Source: JAYRWN01 sp041917975
GTDB taxonomy: Bacteria; Bacteroidota; Bacteroidia; Chitinophagales; Saprospiraceae
Direction of reading: 5' to 3'
NCBI GenBank assembly: GCA_041917975.1
Contig: JAYRWN010000222.1
Span: forward strand, 1-27,508
DNA: 27,508 nucleotides
Of this stretch, positions 8,756 to 16,972 are shown one piece after another. Made by a program: the position numbers and the translations under genes. The notes under the pieces are model-generated. The model had not been told where the DNA came from. It worked only from the letters and a program-made list of their open reading frames with translations, and did no database searches. Positions within the stretch are counted from its first letter, which is position 1; every line of letters starts with the position of its first letter.

Positions 8756-9979
8756 CTAAAGATGTTTGGCTAACTTACCTGCTTGTAAGGCCGGATGAAT
8801 GGTAGCCCCGCGTATCATTTTTGTCAGGCGGCGGTGATAAGCCACATCCTGCCACATGCCTGCAAATTGGGGTCCGGCAAAATTACTGGTCGCCACTGCC
8901 AGCCATTGTCCGGTCTGACAAACCCGCTGTACAGCCAGTTCACCCAATTCTTTAATGATAGACCAATCTAATCCTTCCCAATCCTTAAAATCAACGATGC
9001 CCCAACATTCCGTGGTGATCAAAGGCAACTGTGCTGCTCTGGCAGAAGCGGCTACCAGGTCAATTTCGTCCAATAACAATTTTTGCCAATAGCTTTTTCT
9101 TTCCTGATAGACCCGCAAATGATTTAAGGATAATCGCTGGTAACTGTCGTGGTTAAACCGGTCATAAGCATACCCCACGGCTTTATCGTATTCTCCCTCA
9201 TTGATTTGTGCCATCCAGGTATGATGTTCAAGAAGATCGAAGAATGACAGGTCGGTTTGGGCGTATAAAGCCGGTTGACCTCCGGTGAAGGAGAAACAAT
9301 AGGGTAATTCTGGAAATGCCTGCCGGACTTGACTAATAGCCGTACGCATATAGGTCAGAGATGTTGGGGTGTGCCAGTATCCCCAGGTTTTATCCGGCGG
9401 ATCATTCTTAAAAAATGGACACCATAGGTCTCCCGGCCACTCGTTACACAGGTCTACATACAAGATAACATCCAATAAATCGTCATCAGCAATGGAACGC
9501 AGTGTTTTAATCCAGTTTTGCGCCATGTCTTCAGGGCCCCGGATTAACATTCGCGCCTGGGTTGTATCTTCCCGATACCAGGAGGATAAACCGACTTTTA
9601 TATCCCGTTCTTTGCATTTGCGCAGGAAAGTATTCAAAGCCGGCTGGACTTGCACGGTAATTTTCTCAGGGCTACCCCATAACTGAACACTCCAAACCGG
9701 CACCAGGGTGTATTCCCGCTCAGCCTCCGGACCTACTAAATGGGGGTAGGCATCTATTCTGATTGCATTATACCCGCGGTCGGCCAATTCATCCAGCACA
9801 CGATCCCAATCCTCATAACCCGAACCGGGCCATCGCCGTTCCAGCCACGAAAAATCCCACATGGTAATCGACCGTGGTTGAAGGTTATTTGGCGCAGATG
9901 GCCAAGTAGAATTCAGAGATGTCATGGATGTTCCGGTAGATAAGACTGCCGCGTTATAAATGAATTGCCGACGATCCAT
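8756..9979 (-). CDS. Secreted cellulase-like glycoside hydrolase (clan GH-A)
   Basis: A 407-residue TIM-barrel protein, last gene of the eight-gene sugar operon and 11 bp after the previous one. The N-terminus MDRRQFIYNAAVLSTGTSM resembles a Tat-type (RRxF) signal, though its hydrophobic core is short. The barrel begins at SITMWDFSWLERRWPG and includes RGYNAIRIDAYPHLVG. The two catalytic glutamates fit clan GH-A: E180 in CNEWPG (acid/base) and E324 in LITTECWG (nucleophile). No carbohydrate-binding module is present. It belongs to the cellulase-like group around GH5, but the exact family and the linkage cut cannot be decided by eye. Its place after two sugar-phosphate isomerases suggests that it feeds hexose into that pathway. 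Confidence 0.8.
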   Translation of the reverse strand: MDRRQFIYNAAVLSTGTSMTSLNSTWPSAPNNLQPRSITMWDFSWLERRWPGSGYEDWDRVLDELADRGYNAIRIDAYPHLVGPEAEREYTLVPVWSVQLWGSPEKITVQVQPALNTFLRKCKERDIKVGLSSWYREDTTQARMLIRGPEDMAQNWIKTLRSIADDDLLDVILYVDLCNEWPGDLWCPFFKNDPPDKTWGYWHTPTSLTYMRTAISQVRQAFPELPYCFSFTGGQPALYAQTDLSFFDLLEHHTWMAQINEGEYDKAVGYAYDRFNHDSYQRLSLNHLRVYQERKSYWQKLLLDEIDLVAASARAAQLPLITTECWGIVDFKDWEGLDWSIIKELGELAVQRVCQTGQWLAVATSNFAGPQFAGMWQDVAYHRRLTKMIRGATIHPALQAGKLAKHL

Positions 9980-9990
9980 ACTCTACACAT

Positions 9991-10770
9991 TTATGGGATA
10001 AAATTATTCCATACTTCTGCTGCGATTTCCGGATAAACCACAAAGTCAAATAAGGATGGATCATCCGTAAATTGAGTATAAATACGCTTATTATTGACGA
10101 TTCCCAGCTCCTCATATTGCCGGGGAGTTTTTATTTCCAGATCGCGATGGCGATAACGGTTATTGTGATGCCAGGTTACCCACCCCTCTTCTTCTAAAAA
10201 TGGGTGCCATGCCAATCCGCGATGCGCGCGTACGCCGTCGTAAATAAATCCGTAATCCCGCACGCACCACGCACCAAAGGTCAAGGGTTCGTCCGGCGCG
10301 GCACTAATGGTGGCATGTGCCCAATATGGCGGTACAATTATAATATCCCCAGGTACAGCATTCACGGCAAAGCAACGGCCCGGATCGTCTTTGGCTTTCT
10401 CCTGCATCAGGATGATGGCTTTGCCGGACCAGATCTCATACACTTCCGGTGTCGACCAGCCAGAATATTCTGAAGTTTTATGAATATGGCCCTGACTGCG
10501 CACCGGTTCTGCACCCAGTTTACCTGCCGCATAGGTCACGGCTCCATACAATAAATGATGTTGATGGATGAGGGCTTGATCAGCTTTCCGACCAACACCC
10601 ATAGCAATGGCATAGACAGGGTCAGGCCCTGAACAATGGGGATCAGCCAAACTTGCTCTGATCGCATCCAATGTGCGAAATTCCACTGTCGGGCCAAATA
10701 CATCCGTACCATAGTTAAATCCTAAAGGGGAAGCGGTAGGAGTAATGTCGAATCCGGGATTAAAGGTCAT
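9991..10770 (-). CDS. Cupin-type glucose-6-phosphate isomerase-like protein (second copy)
   Basis: A 259-residue protein of the cupin phosphoglucose isomerase family, which interconverts glucose-6-P and fructose-6-P with a bound metal. The core is GHIH (H95, H97), then PEVYEIWSGKAIILMQ with E109, and PGDIIIVPPYWAHATIS with H152. In the archaeal type enzyme the spacing is HxHx6E; here it is HxHx11E, with five residues (about 101-106) inserted before the metal-binding Glu. About 60 residues precede the cupin and about 80 follow it, so it is longer than the 194-residue copy in the same operon. No signal peptide, so cytoplasmic. The insertion could alter substrate choice, for example towards another aldose phosphate. 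It is 12 bp from the upstream gene and 11 bp from the downstream one. Confidence 0.82.
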   Translation of the reverse strand: MTFNPGFDITPTASPLGFNYGTDVFGPTVEFRTLDAIRASLADPHCSGPDPVYAIAMGVGRKADQALIHQHHLLYGAVTYAAGKLGAEPVRSQGHIHKTSEYSGWSTPEVYEIWSGKAIILMQEKAKDDPGRCFAVNAVPGDIIIVPPYWAHATISAAPDEPLTFGAWCVRDYGFIYDGVRAHRGLAWHPFLEEEGWVTWHHNNRYRHRDLEIKTPRQYEELGIVNNKRIYTQFTDDPSLFDFVVYPEIAAEVWNNFIP

Positions 10771-10782
10771 AATAGTATAGTT

Positions 10783-12270
10783 TTATTCCAGGATAATACC
10801 TTTATCCTGATGTGTTAAATAATAATTTGTCACTGTAGTTATACTTTTCGCCGGCAGGGTAAGCAGAGGGTCTGCCTGCAAAGTCTGCGGCCTTGGATTA
10901 AGTTGGAAGTTTGGTTTGGCAAACATTGATTTAGACACTTGATAAACGTAGAGCAGTTTGGCAGATTGAGGGGACAAATGCAGATTAACCAGGAGTGGTT
11001 CATCGCTTAAATTGAGCAGAAAAACACTGAGATTACCGTGAGGGCTTTTTAAAGCTGCAGCCAGCAAAGTCTCGTCGTTAAATTCATGCTGGCAGGTTAT
11101 CACAGCGGAATATTTTGATAAAAAACGGGATAAAATACCAAAGCCGTAATAGGCTTCCGGTTCCGGCTCAATAATTTGATAATAGTCTTTTTGATTCCTG
11201 TTCCAGGTGCGAATTAACTGCCACTGTCCATCCAGATCACCACGATTGGTAAAACTCCAGCGGTTAAATCCATCCACACCGGCACGCATACCCCGGATGA
11301 CATCCTGAGCGTTAGATAAGGCAGCGGCAAAAGTAGCCTGACCAGGATGATCATCGCCATAACCCAACTGCATGTTACCGTATTCCGATAAAAAGAAGGG
11401 TTTATTTTGAGCATGCGCCCAGTTAGCCCAGCGCCTTAAATTTTGTTCACCCGCAGCGGTGACTCCATCATAAGAATGGATATCAATGGTGCCCAGATAT
11501 TGGGCAAAAGTTAATTTTTCGGGGTCAAATGGAGGCATACTGGTCCAATCCGGGCCAGAAATGGGTACCTGAATACCGCGTCGATCTAATTCTTGTTTTA
11601 ATCTTTTCCAGGCCTCGTCCAAGGTGCCCTGGCCATGTCCGTACTCCCACCAATAGCCCCAGGGCCCGCCGGGGGGTTCATTGGTCATACAAAAATATTT
11701 TATACACGAGTATTTTTTGACCTTGGTCAAATAGTCCAACATGGTAGCGATGCCATGGGCAAAATCATCAAGATTATGTGGAGCACTGATGAGTGGGTGG
11801 ACGCCAGGCCAGGCATTCCACGCCACATCGCTCCACATTTGTTGTAAAAACACATCCACCCCATTTTTTTCAGACCAGTTCAGGATCAGATATAAGGTCT
11901 GCATTTCGTCATTATCCCAATCAAATTTGCCGCGGCGAGGCTCATACATACCCTGACTTAATTCAACCCGTATAAAATTTAAACCCAGCCAGGCAGCATG
12001 CTGTTTTATTTGATTCCAGCCTGAATTATCGGTGACGGGAGGATTTCCACCGTAGGCACTTCCCCGTGGACAATATTCGCGGGCTGGATATTTATATAAA
12101 TGATTATTTAAGATGATTTCTTTGCTGAGGGCGTGCCAGGAAGCACCCATCCCACCACGCATGGTGTAAATGATTTCCGCTGTATTAATAGTTATTTGTT
12201 CCGGTACTGCATCCTTTTTCATCATAATCAGGGTACATAAATTAATACCAATCAACAATAAATTAATCAT
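10783..12270 (-). CDS. Clan GH-A glycoside hydrolase with C-terminal beta-domain
   Basis: A protein of 495 residues when started at the ATG at 12270. An in-frame ATG at 12315 would add 15 residues but overlap the upstream gene by 34 bp, whereas the 12270 start gives an 11-bp gap like the rest of the operon and puts MINLLLIGINLCTLIM first, a likely signal or lipoprotein-type leader. The barrel runs from about GGMGASWHAL to about residue 365. E198 in MTNEPPG is the probable acid/base and E296 in FFLSEYGN the probable nucleophile. A small beta-domain follows (strands such as LSVFLLNLSDEPLLVNLHL and LPAKSITTVTNYYL), as in GH30, GH39 and GH5-like enzymes. The exact family is not decidable by eye. 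Export is likely but the leader lacks a positively charged start. Confidence 0.8.
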   Translation of the reverse strand: MINLLLIGINLCTLIMMKKDAVPEQITINTAEIIYTMRGGMGASWHALSKEIILNNHLYKYPAREYCPRGSAYGGNPPVTDNSGWNQIKQHAAWLGLNFIRVELSQGMYEPRRGKFDWDNDEMQTLYLILNWSEKNGVDVFLQQMWSDVAWNAWPGVHPLISAPHNLDDFAHGIATMLDYLTKVKKYSCIKYFCMTNEPPGGPWGYWWEYGHGQGTLDEAWKRLKQELDRRGIQVPISGPDWTSMPPFDPEKLTFAQYLGTIDIHSYDGVTAAGEQNLRRWANWAHAQNKPFFLSEYGNMQLGYGDDHPGQATFAAALSNAQDVIRGMRAGVDGFNRWSFTNRGDLDGQWQLIRTWNRNQKDYYQIIEPEPEAYYGFGILSRFLSKYSAVITCQHEFNDETLLAAALKSPHGNLSVFLLNLSDEPLLVNLHLSPQSAKLLYVYQVSKSMFAKPNFQLNPRPQTLQADPLLTLPAKSITTVTNYYLTHQDKGIILE

Positions 12271-12281
12271 CGCAAAAAATA

Positions 12282-14060
12282 TTAAGTTTTCACATAACCC
12301 TTGATCGTACCACATATCTGGCCTTCACTTAAGCCATAAGGCCGGATACTGTAAGAAATAATCCGGGCAGGAATAATTACGACTTCCGCATAATGTAAAA
12401 TGAACGGTTTAAATATCTCTTGCGGGCTTTCGATCACCACCTCAGCACCTTCTACCAGGCATAACACCTGCACACCGCCACCGGTATAATGAATAACGGT
12501 ATTGTCAAACCAATGCCTGCGGGTTTCAATAAATTCGCTGGCATGTAAACCAGTGCGCTCTTCTTTCCATCCTTCACCTTCCTGCACCAATTCCACTTGA
12601 TTAACCAAGTTCTTACCGGTCCAGGTCGTGGTGCGATCCCATTGAATAACGTTACGGCCATGTTCAAGATTGATGGGGCGTGGACGACCATCTAACCCCA
12701 GGCGCCCCCAGTCCCAGAGCTTAAAAGTAAAAATATACGGTGTAGCGCTGATTTCCAGAACCATGCTGTTTTTTCCTGAACAATGCACCGTCCCGGCAGG
12801 TATCAAAATATGATCATGTTTTTTCACCGGCCAGGTCTGCACGAATTTATCAGCATCAAAATGTATTTCTCCTGCTTGGGCCCTTTGCAAATCATCCATC
12901 AACGCAACTGGATCTGCTCCCTCTTTCAATCCCAAATACACCGTGGCATCTTCATCAGCGTCCATGAAATAATAACTTTCATCCTGCGTATAATGCCATC
13001 CGAATTTTTCCTGAATATATTCCGTGAGGGGATGAACTTGTAAACTAAGATTTCCACCATCCATGGTATCTAAAAAGTCAAAACGGATCGGAAACTCATC
13101 GCCGAAGCGTGCATAAACGGCTTCACCCAGCAATTCCTTAGTTTGAAAAAATACAACATTAATGGATGGAATTTCAATTAAACCATTTTTGAATTGTAAC
13201 AACAGACTATTCTCTTCCGGAACGGCATTAAAACACCAGGCATAATTAGGTGCGGACGGATCCAGTTCACACACCTCTTTCATCCATTGACCACCCCAGG
13301 GTCCGGGATCAAAAAACGGCACCACACTAAACGGTTGGCTCACCGCTTGCCTTAATCCCTCGCAAATGGCTTCACCGGAAATTAATTTCGGATGATTAGG
13401 CTGATTGGTATCCAATAAAAAATCGATGTGTTTAAATATTTTCTTTTTTAAACGATCACAAACCCGCCAATCCACAAAAAAGGCTTGTTTGTATAACAAC
13501 ATCCAGTCCGCGGTATGACGGTTTTGTACACCCAAATTGTCTACGGCATGGCGACGCATTCGTTGCTGAATTTCCCAGCGGCCCAAGTCAGCATAAATGA
13601 GGATATCCGCAGTTGGATAACATAAGGATGCTCCCGGTCCATATATGACCCACACCCCGCTTTGATGGCGATTTATTTCTTTTTCTAATTGGTTTAATTT
13701 CTCCGGTGCAAAAAAATCCCGCATGGTCAAGCGGGTGAGGTATCCGAAAATACGATCTTCGGTCACATCAGGCTGAACCAACCGGCGAATGTGCTCAGGT
13801 GAATGCATATAATCCGTGCTTTGAATAAAATAATTAGCGGACAAACCTCCCCGTATGGCCGGCAAAATTTCTTCATGTAGCACACCTTGGTACGTTTCAA
13901 TAACCACCACCTTTCTTGGTCCGGTCCGATAATGCACAGCCTGGTTAATTTGATGGACAATGTCTTCCCATCCGTGGTCGATACTCCAAAGACTTTCTTG
14001 CAAATCAATAGTTGGTTGTTTGTTGTACTGAACCGGAAAGGTTTTATATTTTTTGCGCAT
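12282..14060 (-). CDS. manA: Mannose-6-phosphate isomerase (type I) with extra N-terminal domain
   Basis: A 592-residue protein, about twice the 300-odd residues of a compact bacterial ManA. Residues from about 240 to the end are the type I isomerase, converting mannose-6-P to fructose-6-P. The zinc ligands are visible: Q341 and H343 in LSLQVHP, E361 in ESYYFMDADEDATVYLGLKEG, and H426 in LIPAGTVHCSG. Residues 1-225 form an additional domain. Its segments RKVVVIETYQG, GVWVIYGPGAS and DILIYADLGRWEIQQRMRRH resemble the strand and lid elements of P-loop nucleoside/sugar kinases, but the expected GxxxxGK[ST] is absent, so it may be an inactive or unrelated fold. It follows the ROK kinase by 21 bp and precedes a glycosidase by 11 bp. 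Cytoplasmic. Confidence 0.87.
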   Translation of the reverse strand: MRKKYKTFPVQYNKQPTIDLQESLWSIDHGWEDIVHQINQAVHYRTGPRKVVVIETYQGVLHEEILPAIRGGLSANYFIQSTDYMHSPEHIRRLVQPDVTEDRIFGYLTRLTMRDFFAPEKLNQLEKEINRHQSGVWVIYGPGASLCYPTADILIYADLGRWEIQQRMRRHAVDNLGVQNRHTADWMLLYKQAFFVDWRVCDRLKKKIFKHIDFLLDTNQPNHPKLISGEAICEGLRQAVSQPFSVVPFFDPGPWGGQWMKEVCELDPSAPNYAWCFNAVPEENSLLLQFKNGLIEIPSINVVFFQTKELLGEAVYARFGDEFPIRFDFLDTMDGGNLSLQVHPLTEYIQEKFGWHYTQDESYYFMDADEDATVYLGLKEGADPVALMDDLQRAQAGEIHFDADKFVQTWPVKKHDHILIPAGTVHCSGKNSMVLEISATPYIFTFKLWDWGRLGLDGRPRPINLEHGRNVIQWDRTTTWTGKNLVNQVELVQEGEGWKEERTGLHASEFIETRRHWFDNTVIHYTGGGVQVLCLVEGAEVVIESPQEIFKPFILHYAEVVIIPARIISYSIRPYGLSEGQICGTIKGYVKT

Positions 14061-14081
14061 ATTTAATTAACTACCAGTTGT

Positions 14082-15026
14082 TTAAATAATCTTTGACCGG
14101 ACCAAATAATCCGCTCCATATAAGGCGGCAGAATCTACGTGTTTGGCCTGGAGGAGTTGTACCTTCCCCCAGGGAGTCCAGGCACGTTGATTTAAATTAG
14201 TTTGTAAAACGGGCAACAATAGGTGTGCCCCATGCATAATTCCACCACTTAAAACAATGACTTGAGGGTCGTATGCATGCACCAGGGAAACCAACACAGC
14301 AGACCAGGCTGAAAGACAATGGTGATAAATATCTAAAGCTACTTCGTCCCCACCTGCAACCCAATGCAATAAAGATTTAAAATCCAAAGAAGGGGCGGCA
14401 AATAAATGACTTTCTGTAAATTTTGCATGCGAGCGAATTAAATCGGGTAATCGCCAAGAAGACGCTTCTGCTTCTGCGCATCCATAGTTTCCGCATGTAC
14501 AACGTGAGCCGCGATGATTTATGACCAGATGACCGCCTAAATTTCCCGCCTGAAAATGCTTGCCAATTAATAATTCATTATTTATCAACACCGCCGACCC
14601 GATGCCGGTACCCAGAGTCATTAACACCACGTCACTATACCCTTTGGCTGCACCGTATTGCCACTCGCCGAGTAAAGCCATGCGCGCATCATTTAAGGCA
14701 AATAACGGCCAGCCCCATTGCTCCCGCGCCCAGGCCAGTAAATCAATTTCCGGCCCGTCATCATATTTTTTATTGGTGGACAAAATGCGTTGCTCGTCAG
14801 AATCGACTAATCCGGCAAACGCAAATCCTAGGCCAGACACCTGTGTGGGCAGCACTTGCGCTGAGTTTAGCAGTTCATCAATTGAAGAAACGATAGGCGG
14901 TAATTGATTTTTTAAGCCCGCGCCAGCATAAGCTTCAATATTTTTTTGCCCTATTAAATTCCCGGACTGCAGTAATCCGATTTTAATCACCGTTCCACCC
15001 AAATCTATACCTACGGTGTAATTCAT
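14082..15026 (-). CDS. ROK-family sugar kinase (glucokinase-like)
   Basis: A 314-residue ROK kinase, predicted to phosphorylate a hexose with ATP in the cytoplasm. Seen are the phosphate-binding GIDLGGTVIKIGLL at 6-19, LND with the catalytic base D113, TLGTGIGSAVLIN at 138-150, and the ROK zinc site H166, C176, C178, C183 in HRGSRCTCGNYGC. The usual GExGH segment reads GNLGGH (162-166), so the sugar-contacting Glu is Asn here; this is a known kind of variation but may shift substrate preference. There is no N-terminal helix-turn-helix, so it is a kinase rather than a NagC-type repressor. It lies between the MFS transporter (14-bp gap) and ManA (21-bp gap), which suggests that it makes the mannose-6-P and glucose-6-P used by its neighbours. 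Confidence 0.9.
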   Translation of the reverse strand: MNYTVGIDLGGTVIKIGLLQSGNLIGQKNIEAYAGAGLKNQLPPIVSSIDELLNSAQVLPTQVSGLGFAFAGLVDSDEQRILSTNKKYDDGPEIDLLAWAREQWGWPLFALNDARMALLGEWQYGAAKGYSDVVLMTLGTGIGSAVLINNELLIGKHFQAGNLGGHLVINHRGSRCTCGNYGCAEAEASSWRLPDLIRSHAKFTESHLFAAPSLDFKSLLHWVAGGDEVALDIYHHCLSAWSAVLVSLVHAYDPQVIVLSGGIMHGAHLLLPVLQTNLNQRAWTPWGKVQLLQAKHVDSAALYGADYLVRSKII

Positions 15027-15040
15027 GTTCCGCGCGGTTT

Positions 15041-16363
15041 TTATTTAATCAGATGCGTTTCTAATTCTTCCAATGTTTTACTTTTTGTTTCAGGTACGTA
15101 AATCCAGACATAGACCAAAGTGACTACGCAGATTATGGCAAAAATGAGGAAGGTTATTCCTCCGTTTAATTTTTCCAACATCACTGGAAATACAATCGCG
15201 ACCACCGTACAAGCTACCCATAAACTTACCAGAGCTATGGACATGCCTTTACTGCGTAAACGATTAGGAAATAATTCTGCCACCACCACCCATAATGCCG
15301 GCCCCAGTGAAGCGGCAAAAAAAGCGATATAACCCAGGATAAAAATCAGGACTAACATGCTCTGGGTGTGGCCGGTAAAAAACAAATAAGATAATCCCAT
15401 CAAAGTAAGCGCCATTCCTGCTGAGCCGATGAGGATCAACCACCTTCGGCCCATCCGGTCAATTAAGACCATGGCCACCAGGGTGAAAATAAAATTAGTA
15501 CCTCCGACCGCTAAAGTCTGCAGTAAGGCACTGTCATTGGAGATACCTACACTGGCAAATATTTTCGGCGCATAATACATAATGGTATTGATTCCGGTTA
15601 TTTGTTGAAAAACCGAGAGAATAATTCCCACCCATAATAATTTACGCACCGGAGATTGCCATAATTCACTATAACTACCCTCTTCATGAGTACGCAATGT
15701 ATTTTCTATTTCCGCTAATTCGTTTTTGGCATTCAGCTCACCGGAGGTTTTTACCAATATTCTAAATGCGTCATGCGGCAACCCGCGCGCGACTAACCAG
15801 CGCGGGCTTTCAGGTACCAGGAATAAACTAAAAAATAATAAAATGGCCGGTAAAGCCATCACTAAAAACATCCAGCGCCAATTATTGTCACCGCTGTCGG
15901 CTAATAAATAATTACTAAAAAAGGCTATCAGAATACCTATGACAATCGCTAATTGGTTCAGCGAGACTAATACGCCGCGATATTTTGCCGGAGCTAATTC
16001 GGCTATGTACATGGGTGATAAAATGGAGGCCACGCCTACAGCCAATCCACCGATCACACGGGAGGTTATAAAAACAGGTAACGATTGGGCCACGGCACTG
16101 CCCAGGGCTGAGAATAAAAATAAAACTGCGGCACCCATCAGGACTTTTCGACGGCCATAAGCATCGCCCGCTTTGCCGGCTATAACTACTCCGGCAATAC
16201 AACCAAATAATAAACTACTTACTGTCCAGCCTAAACCGACTTCGCTTAAACCAAAATACGGCTGGATAAAATTTAATGTTCCGGAAATAACTGCGGTGTC
16301 AAACCCAAATAACAATCCGCCTAAGGCGGCCACAACTGAAATCAGGATAACGTATGCATTCAT
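15041..16363 (-). CDS. Sugar-porter MFS transporter (proton/hexose symporter type)
   Basis: A 440-residue inner-membrane transporter with about 12 membrane segments, normal length for the sugar porter family (XylE/GalP-like). Family signatures are GGLLFGFDTAVISG in segment 1, DAYGRRKVLMG between segments 2 and 3, PESPRWLVARG before the central loop, QQITGINTIMYYAPKIF in segment 7, DRMGRRWLILIG between 8 and 9, and PETKSKTLEELE at the C-terminus. The QQ-x-G-x-N-x-Y pattern in segment 7 is the sugar-binding part of hexose/pentose symporters. It sits 14 bp ahead of the ROK kinase and 24 bp after the first cupin isomerase, so import of the freed hexose is the obvious role. Confidence 0.94.
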   Translation of the reverse strand: MNAYVILISVVAALGGLLFGFDTAVISGTLNFIQPYFGLSEVGLGWTVSSLLFGCIAGVVIAGKAGDAYGRRKVLMGAAVLFLFSALGSAVAQSLPVFITSRVIGGLAVGVASILSPMYIAELAPAKYRGVLVSLNQLAIVIGILIAFFSNYLLADSGDNNWRWMFLVMALPAILLFFSLFLVPESPRWLVARGLPHDAFRILVKTSGELNAKNELAEIENTLRTHEEGSYSELWQSPVRKLLWVGIILSVFQQITGINTIMYYAPKIFASVGISNDSALLQTLAVGGTNFIFTLVAMVLIDRMGRRWLILIGSAGMALTLMGLSYLFFTGHTQSMLVLIFILGYIAFFAASLGPALWVVVAELFPNRLRSKGMSIALVSLWVACTVVAIVFPVMLEKLNGGITFLIFAIICVVTLVYVWIYVPETKSKTLEELETHLIK

Positions 16364-16387
16364 ATCATTAGTGATAAATAAAACCTT

Positions 16388-16972
16388 TTAAGAGTGACTA
16401 TCTTTCATGTCTATTAAGCGTGGCCTTCCTTCCAGATCCAACAGCCTTGCTGAAAACCCATTTTGAGTTATTTCGTGGTAATTATAGCCGGCATCGGCGG
16501 GCCAGCAAGCACCCACTATTAATGCCTCGTCTCCCACATTTGCCAGGCGGTGGGCGGTTTCTCCCGGAATATAATGTAGGCTTCCTGGAAAGACTTGCTC
16601 GGCCCAGGTTTGCCGCTGGCGATTCATCAGAATTAAAAAACCTTGTCCTTGTACTCCCCAATAAAACTCACCCCGGTCACTTTGCGCATGAAAGTGGCCC
16701 TTGGTCATAAAATATTCCCGGCCCACTTTTCCGGGCATTACGGTGGACACACCAAAAAATAATCCCCCGGCGGTACCCTCTTTTACCGGCAACCACGTTT
16801 GTACTTTGTAAACAAGTTGGTCCGCTGAAATTTTGCTGACTTCGCTGGACTCCAGAAAATATTCTGCAAGCTCAGCAACCGTTCTTGTTTGTTGCACTAC
16901 CGGGGCGCCCAGCATGGTGAAGTCGTGTAAACTTAAGGTAACTGTAGGTGCAAATATTTTCGGATGATTCAT
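16388..16972 (-). CDS. Cupin-type glucose-6-phosphate isomerase (canonical motif)
   Basis: A 194-residue protein close in length to the archaeal cupin phosphoglucose isomerases (about 190 residues). The diagnostic motif is TKGHFHAQSDRGEFYWGVQGQG with metal ligands H93, H95 and E102 (HxHx6E) and a fourth His at H141 in IPGETAHRLAN. It should interconvert glucose-6-P and fructose-6-P in the cytoplasm. Its start codon overlaps the stop of the GH2 gene by four bases (ATGA), which suggests translational coupling. A second, longer cupin isomerase with a modified motif lies later in the same operon, at 9991-10770. Confidence 0.9.
   Translation of the reverse strand: MNHPKIFAPTVTLSLHDFTMLGAPVVQQTRTVAELAEYFLESSEVSKISADQLVYKVQTWLPVKEGTAGGLFFGVSTVMPGKVGREYFMTKGHFHAQSDRGEFYWGVQGQGFLILMNRQRQTWAEQVFPGSLHYIPGETAHRLANVGDEALIVGACWPADAGYNYHEITQNGFSARLLDLEGRPRLIDMKDSHS

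Noticed and set aside
12271..12315. Upstream start for the GH-A hydrolase at 12315
   Set aside because: It would overlap the ManA gene by 34 bp and add MWYDQGLCENLIFFA ahead of a leader that begins naturally at the ATG at 12270, which also gives the operon's usual 11-bp gap.
14560..14907. 115-residue plus-strand frame opposite the ROK kinase
   Set aside because: It is a Ser/Pro/Asn-rich shadow of a gene whose motifs are all intact.
15726..16391. Several plus- and minus-strand frames over the MFS gene
   Set aside because: All are shadows of the transporter; none has hydrophobic or motif order of its own.
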